Assembly (NCBI GenBank): GCA_014773175.1
Contig: VXCM01000343.1
Span: forward strand, 1 to 64,000
Direction of reading: 5' to 3'
Source: Lucifuga dentata
Taxonomy: Eukaryota; Chordata; Actinopteri; Ophidiiformes; Bythitidae
Length of the DNA stretch: 64,000 nt
Shown here: in pieces, positions 1-14,300 of the stretch
Numbering within the stretch: the stretch's first letter is position 1
Layout: each line of letters opens with the position of its first letter
Notes under the pieces: generated by a model
Databases searched by the model: none
What the model saw: the letters and a program-made list of their open reading frames with translations, nothing else
What the model was told of the DNA's origin: nothing
Position numbers and translations under genes: made by a program

Positions 1-341
1 TCTCTTTGGGAGTGACGAGGATGGATAGGATCAGGAACGAGTACATCAGAGGGACAGCGCATGTTAAATGTTTTGAAGATAAAGTCAGAGATGCCAGACT
101 GAGATGGTTTGGACATGTACAGAGGAGGGATAGTGAACATATCGGTAGAAGGATGCTGAGGTTGGAACTGCCAGGCAGGAGGCCTAGAGGAAGACCAAAG
201 AGGAGATTTATGGATGTAGTGAAAGAGGACATGAAGTTAGTTGGTGTGAGAGAAGAGGAGGCAGAGGATAGGGTTAGATGGAGGCAGATGATTCGCTGTG
301 GTGACCCCTGAAGGGAAAGCCGAAAGGAAAAGAAGAAGAAT
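1..341 (+). mobile_element. RTE-like non-LTR retrotransposon 3' end, copy 1
   Basis: An open frame from position 6 to 311 encodes about 100 residues of the carboxyl end of a non-LTR retrotransposon polyprotein. It has the familiar pattern RWFGHVQRRD, then a PGRRPRGRPKRR basic stretch, then DVVKEDMKLVGV. A short GAA-rich tail follows the stop. The element is cut by the window's left edge. A nearly identical second copy lies at 41720-42025. RTE-type is my best family guess from the C-terminal motif and short tandem tail; another LINE clade is possible. It is not a host gene. Confidence 0.8.
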
Positions 342-3300
342 AATTTTCTACAAACTAGTAGAAAAGAGACAGGCTTGGCTTAAATGTTAGTATTTTGAGA
401 AGCCAAATTTTTTGTTCTGTCTGGAGAATCTTTTGTAGTGCAAGTTTTTAGATGGCAGTTAAAAAAAAAACAAAAAAAAAAAAACAGCTAAAGTAGTTTA
501 GACTCCAAAGGGTAAAAATAATTTTAGTGAGTGGATTCTACCCCCGAACCATTAAGACTTTTATTGTGAAACATCTGCAGGAAGTGTTGAGTTTGCATCA
601 ACAGTGGCTTAACACTGATAAAAGATTACAGGTTTGTTTTCCTCATAATCATGAGACAGTATTTCATAGTCATAGTATTTCATAGTCAGGAAAGTATCTT
701 ATAATTATGACTGATTATCACACAATTATGAGTTAATGCCATAATTATAATTTAGTATTTCAGAATTAGGAGGAACTAAGGTGTTATTCTGCGTTATTTG
801 TTGCTATAACAGCCATGATTGTTGCATGGCATTAAACAGGCATAACTTAGCTTTCAAGTAGGTTTACAGTCACTGCTATCAACTTTCTTAAAATATGCTG
901 CATGTCTGGCCACACCCCAATCAATGAAGTCAAAGCAGGTGTTTTTCCATTTAAAGCTGATAGAAAACACTTGCCCTGACTGCTCTACAACATTCTAGAA
1001 AGTTCACAGAGAGCAGAGCAGCCAGAGTTTTCTGTCCTGCGTGTACTTCAGTGTTGCTTTACTCTTTAAGCAGCATAACCCAGAACTTACAAAGACAAAC
1101 TACTTGACTCTGAATGCAGTTTCTAGCATTTAAACTGGAATGAATGACATATAAAAACAATTTTAGCTGACCAACTAAACAGTGGCAAAAGAACAAAGCT
1201 GCATTTTTGTCCAGGCCACACCCCTCACTGCCTCCCTCCTCCTCACACAAACAGGATATTTAGTTAATTCTTTGTGATAAACAAAAATGTCTCATACAAG
1301 AATGGAAAAAGCAATGGTTTTAATTTTTCCTCAATTGTGACAGTCTGTATTAAACACCCATATGTGTTTCTGTACTAAATTTATCTGTATAATAAGTCTT
1401 TGTCACTTGGTTCAAAGTGCTTTAGGAAAAAATGTGTTACTGAGGGCCAGCAGCGCCCAGCTGGATGCGTGAGAGCAAATCCTTCTAACAAAGCTTCTAA
1501 AGACTGAAATTGGGAATTCCCATAAAACTACTGGCCCTATAATTCCCTTAGCAAACAAAAAGAAAAGAAACTGGTCTCTCTTTTCCTGTTACAATTATCT
1601 GTGTTACTTCACTACATTTTTGAATTCCCACCAATTAAAGACGAAAGTTTTCTCCATCTACCATGTAATGCTACCTGTTTTGACGACAAAATCAAAACCC
1701 ATATCAGGCATGACTAATCACAAGAGATGAGAAATTCACAACGAGATGCTACTTTCACTGTGATGTTTGGCTCCCTGTGCTGGTTTTTGACTCAGAGGAG
1801 AACTGTCACCATTTCCTGCTGTTATGGCTGAAAATGATAGGCATCACCTTCTGCCTAATCTCAATGTGGTACTGAAAGCAGGCCCTCTTCCTGCTCTCCA
1901 ATGATTTCCGGAGAAGAGAGCTTACATTTTAATGTTGAACCAGGAAGAGCCAATCAGCAGGTCCATAACAAAACAAATGCTTATACAAGAAGGTCCTAAT
2001 CTAAGAACTGGGGGAAAGAATCAGGCAAGACAGGAAGCCACAAAAAACACACTTATTACTGCTCAAGAGAAAAAATGTTGATAAAGTGAGTGAGGGTTTC
2101 ATGTTCTAGTAAGATCTCAACACCATTAAACTTTAAATTCTACCACCCATGTGTTAAAAATTATTTGGACTCATTAAACCATTGTAAAGGTCAAAGGTCA
2201 TCTGGTTCATGATTCATTTAAGCTCCTGTTGCCATCTCCCCATTACAAAAAAGCTGGCTACAAAAAAAAAAAAAAAAAAAANAAAAAAAAAAAAAAAAAA
2301 AACTGGGGTAAAAAAAAGAAAAGAAAAATATAGTCCCTAATATAAAACAAAAATTATTTTTTTAATGAATTGACTGAGGCCTCTATTATTGCCTTGTGGT
2401 TGGTGTGTGCATATGTGTGTGTGTGCGTGCGTGCGTGCGTGTTGAGTGCAGTGCAGTTTGTCCACCATTAGAGTGAGATTGAAAACAGGAGCCTGATGGA
2501 AACAAGCCCCCAGAGAACAGGGGAAAAAACAATCTTTTCTTTTTTTTTTTTGGGAAACATCTTTGATATAAGCTGAACTAGACTGTTGTGTTTATATGTT
2601 GCACTTCGCACAATTTACTTACAAAGCCTGTATCTGATACTGTACTGCACAGCTTCTGGGTAAATAATTATGCAGAATTATAAATTATATACAATTAAGA
2701 AAGCAACAGATGAAAGAGGTTCTATCATAAATGAAATATTAAAATGTGACTACATAATTTTAGCACAAAATAAGACAATTTGGCCCAAGGCAATTCTCTT
2801 AGAACTTAACTTCAGACAAATGTATTTTTGATCCAGACATTTAACATTTTGGAAAACAACCGTTTGTACTGGAAGTGGAGGAAATCCACGGTGCCAAGTT
2901 GCACAGGTGAGGATCCTGAACCCACACCAATGCAAACAGAGGGAGTCCAAAATCAAACATGAACTGCATCTTCATTACGTGCATGCAAACCAGTTTTAAA
3001 ATAATTATATGTTGTGCAGAGTTTACATATAGGCAGACTTGTTTGCATTGGGTGTAATCCAAGATAAGATGGGAGGAATTTCGAACTGACATACAGTACA
3101 TACATAAAATATTCAGGTACATGCTGTGCTGAAGCCCAGCCATTGTTGTAGTTTTCCTTACATAATGTAAGACCATTTCAGTATTCCTGTCATTTCCTGG
3201 GATTTCCATTCCCAGTTTCATTGGTGACATAATGTGGCTTTTTTAAAATGACATTTCTTGTTGTGCAACATATTGAGTTTAAAAATGGTAAATCATATCA

Positions 3301-5544
3301 AAACTCTTTCATCCAACTTACTGTGTGTTCTGTTCAGAGCAAAGTCAATTAACTACTTATTTAGGTTGCATTAACATTGAAAATAAGTTCTGTGTAATGT
3401 AATAATGTTGTGTAAAGGGTTATTAAGACCTTCAATGCAGCAGGTGACTTACATCATGGAGGGAAAAGACCAGTAAGTCTCATGACCAGATGCAAGATCC
3501 CATTTGTTTTGACAACTCATTCACCCAAAAATAAGAATGAAGTCAAGGAGGAAAGGTGGACAAAGAAACAATACCGACAAAAAGCAAGATCAAATGATGA
3601 AATTGTGTAAAAAGTGTATTTTATGCATGAGTTAGAATATGGTGCTTTATGTATTTTAGTTGTAAAATTTGAAAGAAATTTTTACTGAAAATCAGGGTGA
3701 TTGAAGAGAAGTTGGTAGGAAGTTGCTAAATTGCTGGTGTCAGGTGATCAGGTGTCAGCTTGGGTTTTACTAGGTAGTTTCTATAATTGCGGAAATAAAC
3801 ATTCACTGTGGAAGGTTTCTAAAATGTTGCATTTTCTGAAACATTATGTGTTTCTGCAGGATTATGCTCGATGTTATCAATGCATACACTTTCACAGTAT
3901 GTGTTTAGCTACTTCACCTCAATCTGGAGGATTCAATACTATATACACTAGAGGGCAATGTGAGGGCTGAAACATAAATCATCTCTGGCTCCGGCACTCC
4001 TTAAAAACTATTTTTGATATTGCTCAACAGGGTAAATAATGGTGACAATTGAGGAGATCAGCATTTTACTTAATTTTTGAATGCAAAAGAAACAGTGGCA
4101 GCAGCAACAGCAGAGATGATATGACAGGTCACTAAAATCCTGGCGTGCTCGATCAACTTCACATTCAGCCATTTTTCTGATTGTCTGATTGAAAGTTAAC
4201 ATTCCTGGTCCTATTTCTTGAAGACATCCAAAACCAATACTTTGAAGTTGGAGTTCTCAATAACCATGTTTTTCCTCCAAGTTTTACACAATGATGGCAC
4301 AAAAACACAGCTTCTGCTGGAGATATAAATCTAAGACCTGCGAGTTAACTTGTTTGAAGTGGCATTCCCCTTAAAGCTAAGCTGCTAACCAAACCCAGGG
4401 AGGAAACCTCTGTGCTGAATATGTGTTATTGTCACACTGCTTACATGATACAGAATTACCTGAACGTAAAAGTCTGCAATTAAATTCAAAGGCCTGCTGC
4501 AGTGAGAAGCAATTGGTTTTGACCAGATATATTTTCAGAACATGTTTATATGAACGGTCCTGGTGGCCTACAGGCACATGCTACCACACCAAAATGTGTT
4601 ATGCCTGCATGTGTGATAGTAAGTATGTGCCAATTGTCTACAAAAATCTGCAAGAAAGCATAACACATCTAGTGACTAAGCTTTTATAAAGACATCCTTC
4701 ATATTGATTTATTTCAGGATGGCAAGGCCTGCTGGTTGAGCAAACAAGAAAACTGGATTGCTGGATGTGCCTCATGCCCCAAATCAACCCCTTGGAAAAC
4801 ATAACTACCGAGTGAAGAAATTGGAGCAAATCTTTTAGGAGAGAATGAAAAATGCAAATTGCAAAACAAAGGCCATCTCGGTTCAGCTGTTTTTTTTTTT
4901 TTTTTNTTTTTTTTTTTTTTTTTCGACATTCAGTTATTTTGACATGCTCTGCCTTAATGAGTCTCTAAGAGCACATTTCTGCATGCATCCTCGTATTTTG
5001 AGGTGAGGTTTTACTTTGTTGGTTTCTTGAGCTCCCTCCAACTTTGCTTTCACATCAAATTAGGGTAACTGTAAAACAGTAAAATCTTGAATTGAAAAAA
5101 AAAAAAAANAAAAAAAAAAAAAACAAACAATTGTAGCTTCATTTTCCAAGGTGTATTTCCAAGTTGGAAAACTCTGGCTGCATCTGTGTTACTCGATTCC
5201 TCCTCAAGAAAGAAACCCACCCACTGTGCAAATAACAGACTTACAGTTAAACCCTGTGACTCAGTATGCTTCAAACCAACCTTGTATTGCTTATTAACAG
5301 GGACAGAAAATGAAAATAAAACTTGCAGCCATCAACATTAGTGAGCTTGGAGAGGGGGATGGAGGTGAGTCAGGCTATATATGAATCTGAAGAATCTACT
5401 GTAATCATGTAACATTAGAAATAAGGCCTAAAACATCCCAACATCAGGTATTTCCCAGTATACAGTATATGTAAATCAATAGCCTTTACAAATAATTTAA
5501 TAGCACTGAATGGGACGAGGGGGCACATACTCTGACCTCTTCAG
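342..5544. other. Upstream intergenic DNA, no gene seen
   Basis: AT-rich sequence with no convincing exon. It holds poly-A and poly-T tracts interrupted by single undetermined bases (2282, 4906, 5110) and a TG/TGCG microsatellite near 2402-2440. The open frames here are short, lack splice context and resemble no protein family I know. In human the upstream neighbour of MLPH is COL6A3; none of its collagen or VWA exons are visible. Confidence 0.5.
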
Positions 5545-5695
5545 CTGAGGAAAGAAGGCGGAGAGGTTTGTCTCCCTGCCTTTCTTCATCCTGGTTAACC
5601 AGACATGTGATTAGCCTGCCTGCTACTTAGCTGCCCTGCAGTCAGACTGGTCAGCATTCAGAGGGAATACTGCCTACAGGGGATTCAACACCAGG
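5545..5695 (+). other. mlph: Possible 5' UTR exon of mlph
   Basis: A relatively GC-rich block ends in a consensus donor, CAGG|GTAAGT, at 5695/5696. It lies about 2.6 kb upstream of the first coding exon, which itself has an acceptor before its ATG and so needs a non-coding upstream exon. The 5' limit is arbitrary. This is inference from splice-site context only; transcript data are needed to confirm it. Confidence 0.25.
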
Positions 5696-6398
5696 GTAAG
5701 TTACTAAGCGCCACTGATCCACAAATGTTAAAGAGGGGAATTTGATGTTATTTGTGTTAAAGAGTTTGTAACCTGCTGATTCTGTTGCTGCTCATTGTTT
5801 TGTCCTCTTGAGATTTGTGCTGCTAAAAATGCTACTGGGCTACAAGGACTTGGGTCATTCCTTTGGACCAATCTCATCTCTGAGAAAGTTCCAGTATGTT
5901 GTTACAGATACAACTCATGCGCTTAAAATTAGTGACCAAAGTAGACAAATTCTAGAAAGCTTGTTTTCCTCAAATCTGCTGAAAATTGGCCAGTGCTGCC
6001 ACTTCTAAAACTTCACATAGTAGCATTTAATGCCATTTTATTAGAAATAAATTAAATTATGCTCTTAGATCCCTTCCTTAGTCTAACTATTGGCTGATTG
6101 TTTGTCCATACCTCTTACCAAGCCAAGCTTTCCTTTTGCAAACACAGAATCCTTCAACTGTGCACCTGTTGGATTCTTTACATAAACAGTCTAATGGGTA
6201 AAAAGTTTTGGGCACGCACAATAACATCTGATCGCTTCAGAAGAATAATATGTGGTACAGAATTACGTGAGGGCATTTTACTGTGTTTGTTTTTCCAAAG
6301 TTCCCTTAATGCAACAGAATGATATGTTAAGTTGCTCACACCTGCTAAACAAATACTTACAGAACCCTTATATACTGCCTGCAACTGTGGTCACCTGC

Positions 6399-6927
6399 TT
6401 AAAGGGCCATACAGGTGGTTTTTGCACGTTTGAGAGCAATAAATACTACCAGCATATATATTACACTACTGCAAAAATTAACTTTTCAAAGCATTCTACT
6501 GGAACTGTAAATTTCCATATTACTTTTCCTCTTCCAGGCTGGCATTGGTTTCAGTTCATTCCAGTAGACTATAAAAATCAACTTGTAGAGGGTTGAAATG
6601 TGCTGAGATAAGTAATCCATCACAACGAGCTATACATCAACGTTTTAGTGTTTTAATGTGGGTAAAAGTGCAGAATGATCTGATAACTCTCCAAGGAACA
6701 GTCCCAGGAAAAAGACTGCTTTTACCAGAGAAATTAAAATGGCCATGCCTTTTTCATTTGGGAGAAACATTGAAGTTTAAGGTGGGTGAACATTTTATTT
6801 TGGTTAAATAACACAAAAACTAAAATACAGTTTTAAGCTTTTGGAAAAGGGTTGGCAGCATTGTAATGGGTATGTTGGTAGCATTTACTGGGCTCAAACA
6901 TGCAAAACCACCAGTATGGTCCTTTAA
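6399..6927. mobile_element. TTAA-flanked MITE family, copy 1
   Basis: Begins TTAAAGGGCCATAC and ends with the inverted counterpart GTATGGTCCTTTAA. The interior shares the block 'actataaaaatcaacttgtagagg...aatccatca' with the copies at 14306, 24862, 40684 and 44887. No transposase frame is present. The interior ORFs are incidental. It sits upstream of mlph, between the candidate 5' UTR exon and the first coding exon. Confidence 0.75.
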
Positions 6928-8255
6928 GTGCATGAATTCGACTGTGGGGACTATGTACAATATGTTTCTCAGATATTACATTTGGATGTGATTTGGGTTC
7001 TTTTGTCTCCTTGTCACTTTGTTGTGCTTGCTCCTGACAACACCGACTACTTGCTGGAACAGAAATTAGATGAAGCTACAACATAATGACTTTATGGCTC
7101 ACAAAACATGAAAAGAGACAATTACGTGATGCTCCTGAGCATTCCCAAACCAGTCAGTTATGAAGCTGCAGCATGTGGAAGATTTGGGTAAGCTCCATTT
7201 AACAGAGGCTGCACACAGTGTTTAAAATCCCTGAACAATGTGATGGTTGAACTGTGCCAAATTTTCCCAGATCATAAGCTTGTGGTAAACTCTGCAGCTG
7301 TCTTCATAAGACAGAGATCAACGTGGCAGCACTCCAACTCAGTGACCTTTGATCAAAACAGCAGCAGTAAAATTCTACAGGCTGTGGATTTCTCTAAAAT
7401 GCAAGTTTGAGACATCAAAGATTCAAAGCTTAGAGTTAGAGAATAATTGGGAATTGTTTTGAAAGCTATGAGATGCAGTAGGTGTATCTTTATAGGATAA
7501 AACCAAAGAAACGCTTTTATTCATTTCATCAGCACCTTGGTAACAAATGATCTGTCATTTAAAGATTCCTCCTTAAAGATTCCAAGATGGGTCATAGAAG
7601 GAAGTTAAAAAAAGAACCACTTAGAGCCTCTGTAAATAAATCCTACTTTCATGTGTTTGTCAAATGTGCTTTCACAGATGTCAAGTCATAATTACAAATT
7701 CACAATGTATTGGTAAATGTTACACTGACTGCATTATTAAAGTATTAAGTAGAAAAGAAACAGGGCCAATAAGCTATGAATGAATGTAAAATCAGGCCTT
7801 TACTGGCTACAGACGTTTGATTATGTGTGAGCAAATGTTTATTCTGAAACGATGGAGAGCATCTTCTGTAAAGTATATTCTGCAAAGGTCACAACGTGTG
7901 TATCAGTATCATATAAATTTCTAAAGCTCCCACATGCAATTATAACATAAAGAGATGTTCACATGCATCTTCCAAGTGTATGGCTTGTATTTCCAATATC
8001 TCCACTGGCAGTTATTTGTACAATGAAACACCTACTGCTGTATCTTCTGTCTGTGACCAACTGATTAAAGGTCATGTCATCTTGTGAACTTGTGTGCATA
8101 AAATCTTTAGCAGTGCAGCAACAACTGATTCTTCAGAAAAAGAATGGAAGTAACCTGATTTTTTTTTCAATATCAATGTGACTTCATAGTCATTTAAAAT
8201 GTATTATTCAGTGTAAATCGACTAATAACAGCTTCATTTCACATGATCTGAAGTC

Positions 8256-8289
<34 letters not shown>

Positions 8290-8366
8290 TACCTGCTGTA
8301 GTCCAACTCCACCAGGCAGTGAACCAGCTTACAGGCATCAAACTCCCCGTTATGCCCGGAACCACG

Positions 8367-8476
8367 ATGGGAAAGAAGCTGGATCTTTCCAGGCTCACAG
8401 ATGAGGAGGCCAAGCACGTGTGGGAAGTCATCCAGCGAGACTTGGACCTGAGGAAGAAAGAAGAAGACAGACTTGG
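8367..8476 (+). CDS. mlph: mlph coding exon 1 (start of Rab-binding domain)
   Basis: Encodes residues 1-36, starting [20 protein letters not shown], the SHD1 helix that contacts Rab27. The acceptor is tgctgtag|TCC at 8302, preceded by a long T tract. The donor is GG|GTAGGT. I chose the ATG at 8367 because family members begin MGKKLDL. An in-frame ATG at 8352 would add MPGTT. Arg35, the residue changed in human Griscelli syndrome type 3 (R35W), is conserved. Confidence 0.95.
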
Positions 8477-11267
8477 GTAGGTTATAAAACACACAGCTGT
8501 TTTACTCCTCTTAGAAAACAACCTGCCTCTAAGAAACCCAAACACAACCATTCTTTTAAAGGTTAGCCTTAGAATAACCATACTAGATTGCCTCCTCTCG
8601 TTTACTGAGTGCAAATTACATGCAAACCAATTTCTTTTGGTTAGAAGTAGTAATTCTGTACTCTAAAGTTAAGCTAGCTGGTTGTTTTACTCAAGTTATG
8701 GTTGCAATTAAAACTTTTCAGGATTATATTAATCCACAAATATTCCAATTGTATTCTAAAGTTATACTGTTTACACTTGTGTGAAAACTTTGTATCGTAT
8801 ATTTTAAACCGACATTCATATGCTTGATAGTAGACAACTAGCGAGATTTTGGCTATTTTTTTAGCCCACTGTTTTGGTTTCACAGACAACAAACACTAGC
8901 TAGCGAGAGAACTGAATTAATAGCTAGCTAGATATTAAGCTCCTGTTAGCAGGCAGCTAGCTTTAGGTTTAGCATTGGAGATGGGCAGCGTTGGGGAAGG
9001 TGCTCCTGTTCCACAGAGTGAGTGTGAGTGCGCGACATTCTCAGTGGGAGAGAGCATCAATTAGTGTTAAATAATCTCATCTGGAGCTTCGATTTGACAA
9101 TATTTTATGCCGTTACCATCAACTTCAGGCTGGAGAGGCGAGAGGCGTCCATGTTGCTGGTGCAGTGCGGTACGTTCCCATGGCTGATCTGATTGGCCAG
9201 CTGGTTAAATAAATAAATAACTGAATGAATGAAAATAAAATAACTCACGTTACAGAGTGAAAAATTAAATTTATTTAAATTTTTTTTTCGTACTCAGTCA
9301 AAATCGGTCTTGTTTTCAGCGGGAGAGTGCAGCAATTTCCTCAAAAGTAGACGACTGTACCTGGACTTACCTGTCCAGCACCAAATCAAAAGACAGATGA
9401 AGTTAATGAGTACCTGGAGAAGAAAGTCAGTTTCTTGTTCTAGATATTTTTCTCAGGAGTTGGTGGTGACCGAAATAGCAGCAGTGATAAAGAGCAATTG
9501 TTTTCCAACATGTTACCTCTAATAAATTTATGAAGCAATGATATGTCAAAATTCATAATGTTTTGGAATTCTTCTAGCACCTGATGGTCGAAATTTGATT
9601 AATGTGGCTTTAAATACTTTACACGAAATACAGTACATTTTAAATATGCAGTAGGAATTAGGGATTTATAAATCAGGATGGATTATTTTTCCAACAGACA
9701 TGTTAATTCTCCTCCTTTAACCTCTATTTCTGTGCTTTTAGGCTTAAAAGGTAAATGTTCTTTTAGAGGTCAAAAAATGTGTCCACATCTTGTTCACTGA
9801 AGAAAAAAGTGATCTGTGTTGAGTATTCTTCATGAGAAAAGTTCCCTTTGCTGTCACTGGGTTAAAACAATTTAGAGGTTACTTTAAAAATAACTTTAAC
9901 AAGTTTAGTAAATTCAGTTTCCATCTGGTGGGATAAACGTCAGAGCACTGTGCTTTTCAGGTTACATTAACATGCAGAAAAACAGTCAGCTATTTTAAGT
10001 GTACATTAATAATATTGGTCCTCAATTGGTACTTTCAGCAGTATAACAGCATAAAGTTGTGTTTGTGTTTTTTGTTTTTTTATAATTCGGTATGAAATAT
10101 GAAAGTACTTTTTGTACTTTTGTACTCTCTTTTGATTAATACAGGTCAGTCTGGAAAAATCCACTCAAAAGTCTGTCCAGTATTTGTCTCATGTTGATTC
10201 GCTGCACTATGTCATGTCAGCCTGAGATTAGCAGGTCACTCACATTCCACAGTGAACCAGGAATCACATGCCCTATCTTCAAAGCCATGCATGTAATGTC
10301 AGATAATTGGCTATTTGCTGTTTTTTAGGTTTTTTTTTTTTTATTTTTCATTGAAAGAAGACAGGTGATCAATCTGGTTTAAATATATATTTTAAAAATC
10401 TAAACATTTGTCTCATTAAAAATTCCCTGAACACAGAAACATCCACATCTGAAGATTGGATTCACTTTGTTACACATCAGCAGCAGCTGGTTGAGTTGAT
10501 TTGTTGAGGCGATTTGCTCCTGATTCCAGATCTGCTGCTTCGTCTCTCACGCGTCTCCTCGGCAGTGCTGATGAATGGTAGAAATATCAGGGTTTGGGGA
10601 GGAAGAAGTTTAGTGGGAATTTCCTCTTCTCCTTGGCTGTGGATGATCTCTGCACAACAACGGCCTTCTGGGGTTTGTGTTTGAGCTGAAATGATTAAAA
10701 CATTCAACTGCGTACCTAAAGTTTGCAAATGCTTTTTTGGTGTGTGCGCGTCACTTAAGGTCACAAGGGAAGTGCATTTACAAGTATCGATCTTTGTGAC
10801 TCAGGAAATAATTTTATGTTGCTGTTGTAGCTTGAGAATTGTTGTCTCAGTTTCACAGAGCAAACATCTGGTTTTCAGCTTTAGTAGCGTTTTTTTTTTT
10901 TTTTTTANTTTTTTTTTTTTTTTTTAGAAAGGGTCAGCAGGTTGACTTGGCTGAGCTCTGTGTTACGCTGAACTCGTATTTGCTGAAGCATGACAAGTAT
11001 TAGCAGCGTGAAGATGTATCAACGTCAGCGATGAGTAGCTGTGTTGTATATATTTAATGCCTGTGTTTTGGATTTTATTTTTAGCTTATTTTAGTGTGAA
11101 ACCCTTTTTGACTTTTGTTCTTGAAAGGTGCTACATACATTTTACTTATAGGTCATAGTTTGCTGATTTCATGTAATCTGGATGTACGAGAATAGATGGT
11201 AGGAAATACAGTAAAACAACAACTGGGAGAAAAGGTTCCATCTGTAATAGAGAATTACAATGTATAA

Positions 11268-11323
<56 letters not shown>

Positions 11324-14300
11324 AGATAGAATAACACCACCATCTTCCTTCCTGTCTTTTTAATCTACTTAAAATTTTGGCTCCTGGCATGGTTCTTCTT
11401 GAGCTATCTGTTTTCCATTCATTCAAGTATTTGTTTGCTCCTCGGGCAACTGTTGTTTTCATCTGGCCTATAAAATCTATAAATAGGTATAGTTGTTTTC
11501 TTCTTTTTGTTTAATTACATTTATTTTTTCATAAAGCTGTCATGCTTAAATCCTCTGAAACCTCATCTGCGAGATCACAAAGTGCAATTACTTGATTTAG
11601 CAATAATTTGGATGTGTTTTTGTCCTCCTACATACCTTTAATCAAGTGTTCTATTTTCCAGGTGTATTTGGTCTAAAAAAGCTACAACTACTAAGTTCAT
11701 TTTTAGTACTTTTCAATAAAATTCAAAGTCATTTTTCTTGTGTGATCTTGACTCGCTCCACAGTGCGATCTCCTATGAAATATGATGAACTGGTACCAAA
11801 AGATTTTCTAAATTAATTTACTACAGAAAACAAAGAAAAGATGTAATTTTAAAGAATTATACTCCAGCTGTATTTTCTGGCATTGACCCTAACACGTGTC
11901 CAGTATGTGCCTGTGTTGCATCTGTGTGTTTATTAGGGCATGTATTTTATTTTGCTTGTTATCTGCACTTTCATAACTAGGTTTGTCAAGATAAATTGGT
12001 TTGGCTTAGACAGAAGCAGTCTGTCTTTGGATAGCTGTAGGATAATTTTGTGTTTTTCAAATCAAATTCAGACGTTCGCTCACCATTATGCTCTGTAAAA
12101 CAATGTTTTCACTTGTCTACATTAAGATTTATTATTGTCTATTATTAGATTTATTCAAAAGTCTCAGCATATATATATTAATCGTTTTCTTAGGCCGGTT
12201 TCACATGTTAAGCATTGAGTATTGTGCTGATCTGGGCGTTCTACTATTGTGCATTGGGAGCTGAGTGGTGACTCCTAATATCACGTCACGCCATCTTGAG
12301 CACCACGCAGTGCTTAGATTCTCCTTTTTGATGTGGCACTCAAAGTTCAATCAAATTCAACTTTGACCTTTCCGACACTGACCTTTCAGCAACCAATCAG
12401 AGAACAGCAGCTCATAAACTGTGTAGAGCAATTTAGAATGGTGACTCAACAAGGTTTCATGCACCCACACTTGCCGTTTTTTTGTTTTTCTTCTCCGAAT
12501 GAGAAGAAAAGCCAGAACTTTTTTGTTGCGATGTCCATGTCGCTACGCAATTTTACCTGGAAACCCAATCTGGACCACAAATGTGCAAAGATCGCTCATG
12601 GTAACGTCAACATGCATTAGCAACGAGAGCTTCCTGTCAGCGCTTGGTTGAGCGGCACTGCTCAGACTCCACTCATGAACAAGCAAAGCGATGGATGCCG
12701 AGCTCAGCAGCAATGCTCAACACTTAGCATGTGAAACAGGCCTTAAACTGGCAACTTCTGCAGCATATGCTTAAATTGATAATATTTAATCTCTCTCAAA
12801 TGTAGGGACAGAAGTCTGTATTATGAAATGTATGATTAAAAGCACTCCAGTGTCTTTTCATTTTGAACAAAGTATCATCTATTAACCAGCTTGAAAACAT
12901 TTTGCTATTTATCTGAAAGGCTTTCTCAGTTCTAATTATGAAGGGAAAAGTTAGCGGCAATTATTCCCAAATGGCAGATATAGCCATTAATTTGGTGGTT
13001 TCACCCACTGTGGGATGTGGTCGTAATTGAGTTCAGGTACTCTCTGGACTCACCCACATCCACATCACCGCCAGGCTCGGATGTGGGGTGGATGATAGTA
13101 GAGCACCATTGTAAACAACAGACAAACAGTATCTCAACCAGTTCAGGGAAAGTTTCGTGGGAATAAACACTATGCCAGAAATGGTCACGGCTCGATATGT
13201 GTCAAATTTTGGTGTCATGGTGTCTTTCTCAGTAATAAACACCAGCTAGGGTACTAAAGGCACATGGGGACACAGGATTGCCTATTCTAAAACTTGCATG
13301 AAGAATGAATGGATGGTGTTTGTGCATGTCATAGATGTCACAAAGCAGGTCTATCCATCCATCTGTACCTTTAGCACTTCATATTATTGGTCTGAAACCA
13401 CTATCATAGAACCAACTTTTCAAGGCATACCTAATGTCATTAACTTTATCGTATTTTTATACTAGTCTGTTTGAAAATTGACTTGGCACAGGATGTATCC
13501 AATCTTTAAGAGAAATGGAAAATTGTCTACAAAGCCGTAGGCGGCCACTAGGTTTTTGTCTGGAAACCATTAGGTTCCGGTTTTGATCATAATAATCGTC
13601 TCTCTGTGTCTACATATGTGTCTGAGTTTGTCTGAGTCACTGTCTTTATCTCTCCTACTCAATGTGCTGTTGTGATAACTTGTCAGATGCTTGAATTGAC
13701 TTAACAGTTTTTAGAGAGGCAGATAAAAAGGAGATTGAAAGAAAGAGGCTAAGACTGAGAAACAAACAGACAGGGAATAGGGACAAGAAAAGGAAAAGAC
13801 TGTCCAAACCAGCAAGTAAACGAGAAAGGTTAAACACAGGAGGGTTTGATTTGTGTGTGTGGACAATGAGAGAGGATCACCATGTATGGAAACGCCATGA
13901 CTGGACTCTAAGTGAATGTCTGGCTGTCGCACCGGAATTCCTAAGCTTTGCCACTTAAGCAAAAACATTGCAGTTCCTGGTTTTAATCAACTACTGAGAG
14001 AAAAGTAAAGATCTTAGAATATACTGTATTAGTGTGTTTTAATTGGTAATCCTGTCAAAAACATCTTGAAAAAGTAAAAAGTAGCATCAAATGTTTTAAA
14101 AGCGTATTTTTATGGCCTTTCCTTTGTCTAATAGAGCATGAGAAAAGCTAGTAAAATGGATAAAGAACGTTTGGGAAAGCAGCGCTCAAATGTTTTACTG
14201 TAAGTAATAAAGACTAATCTCCTACATTCAAAATTCTACTGTAATAATAATAAGTATGAACAGTAAAATATACATGTGCCTTTGAGAGTGTTAATTATTA

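Noticed and set aside
10477..10764. Minus-strand frame ending ...INSTSCC, resembling a Rab-like prenylation tail
   Set aside because: No GTPase motifs are seen upstream on that strand and the rest of the frame has no Rab similarity; CC at the end comes from a CAG/CTG-rich run.
13033..13242. Minus-strand 69-aa frame with moderately protein-like composition
   Set aside because: No family recognised, no splice sites at its edges, and no partner exons; probably chance or old transposon debris.
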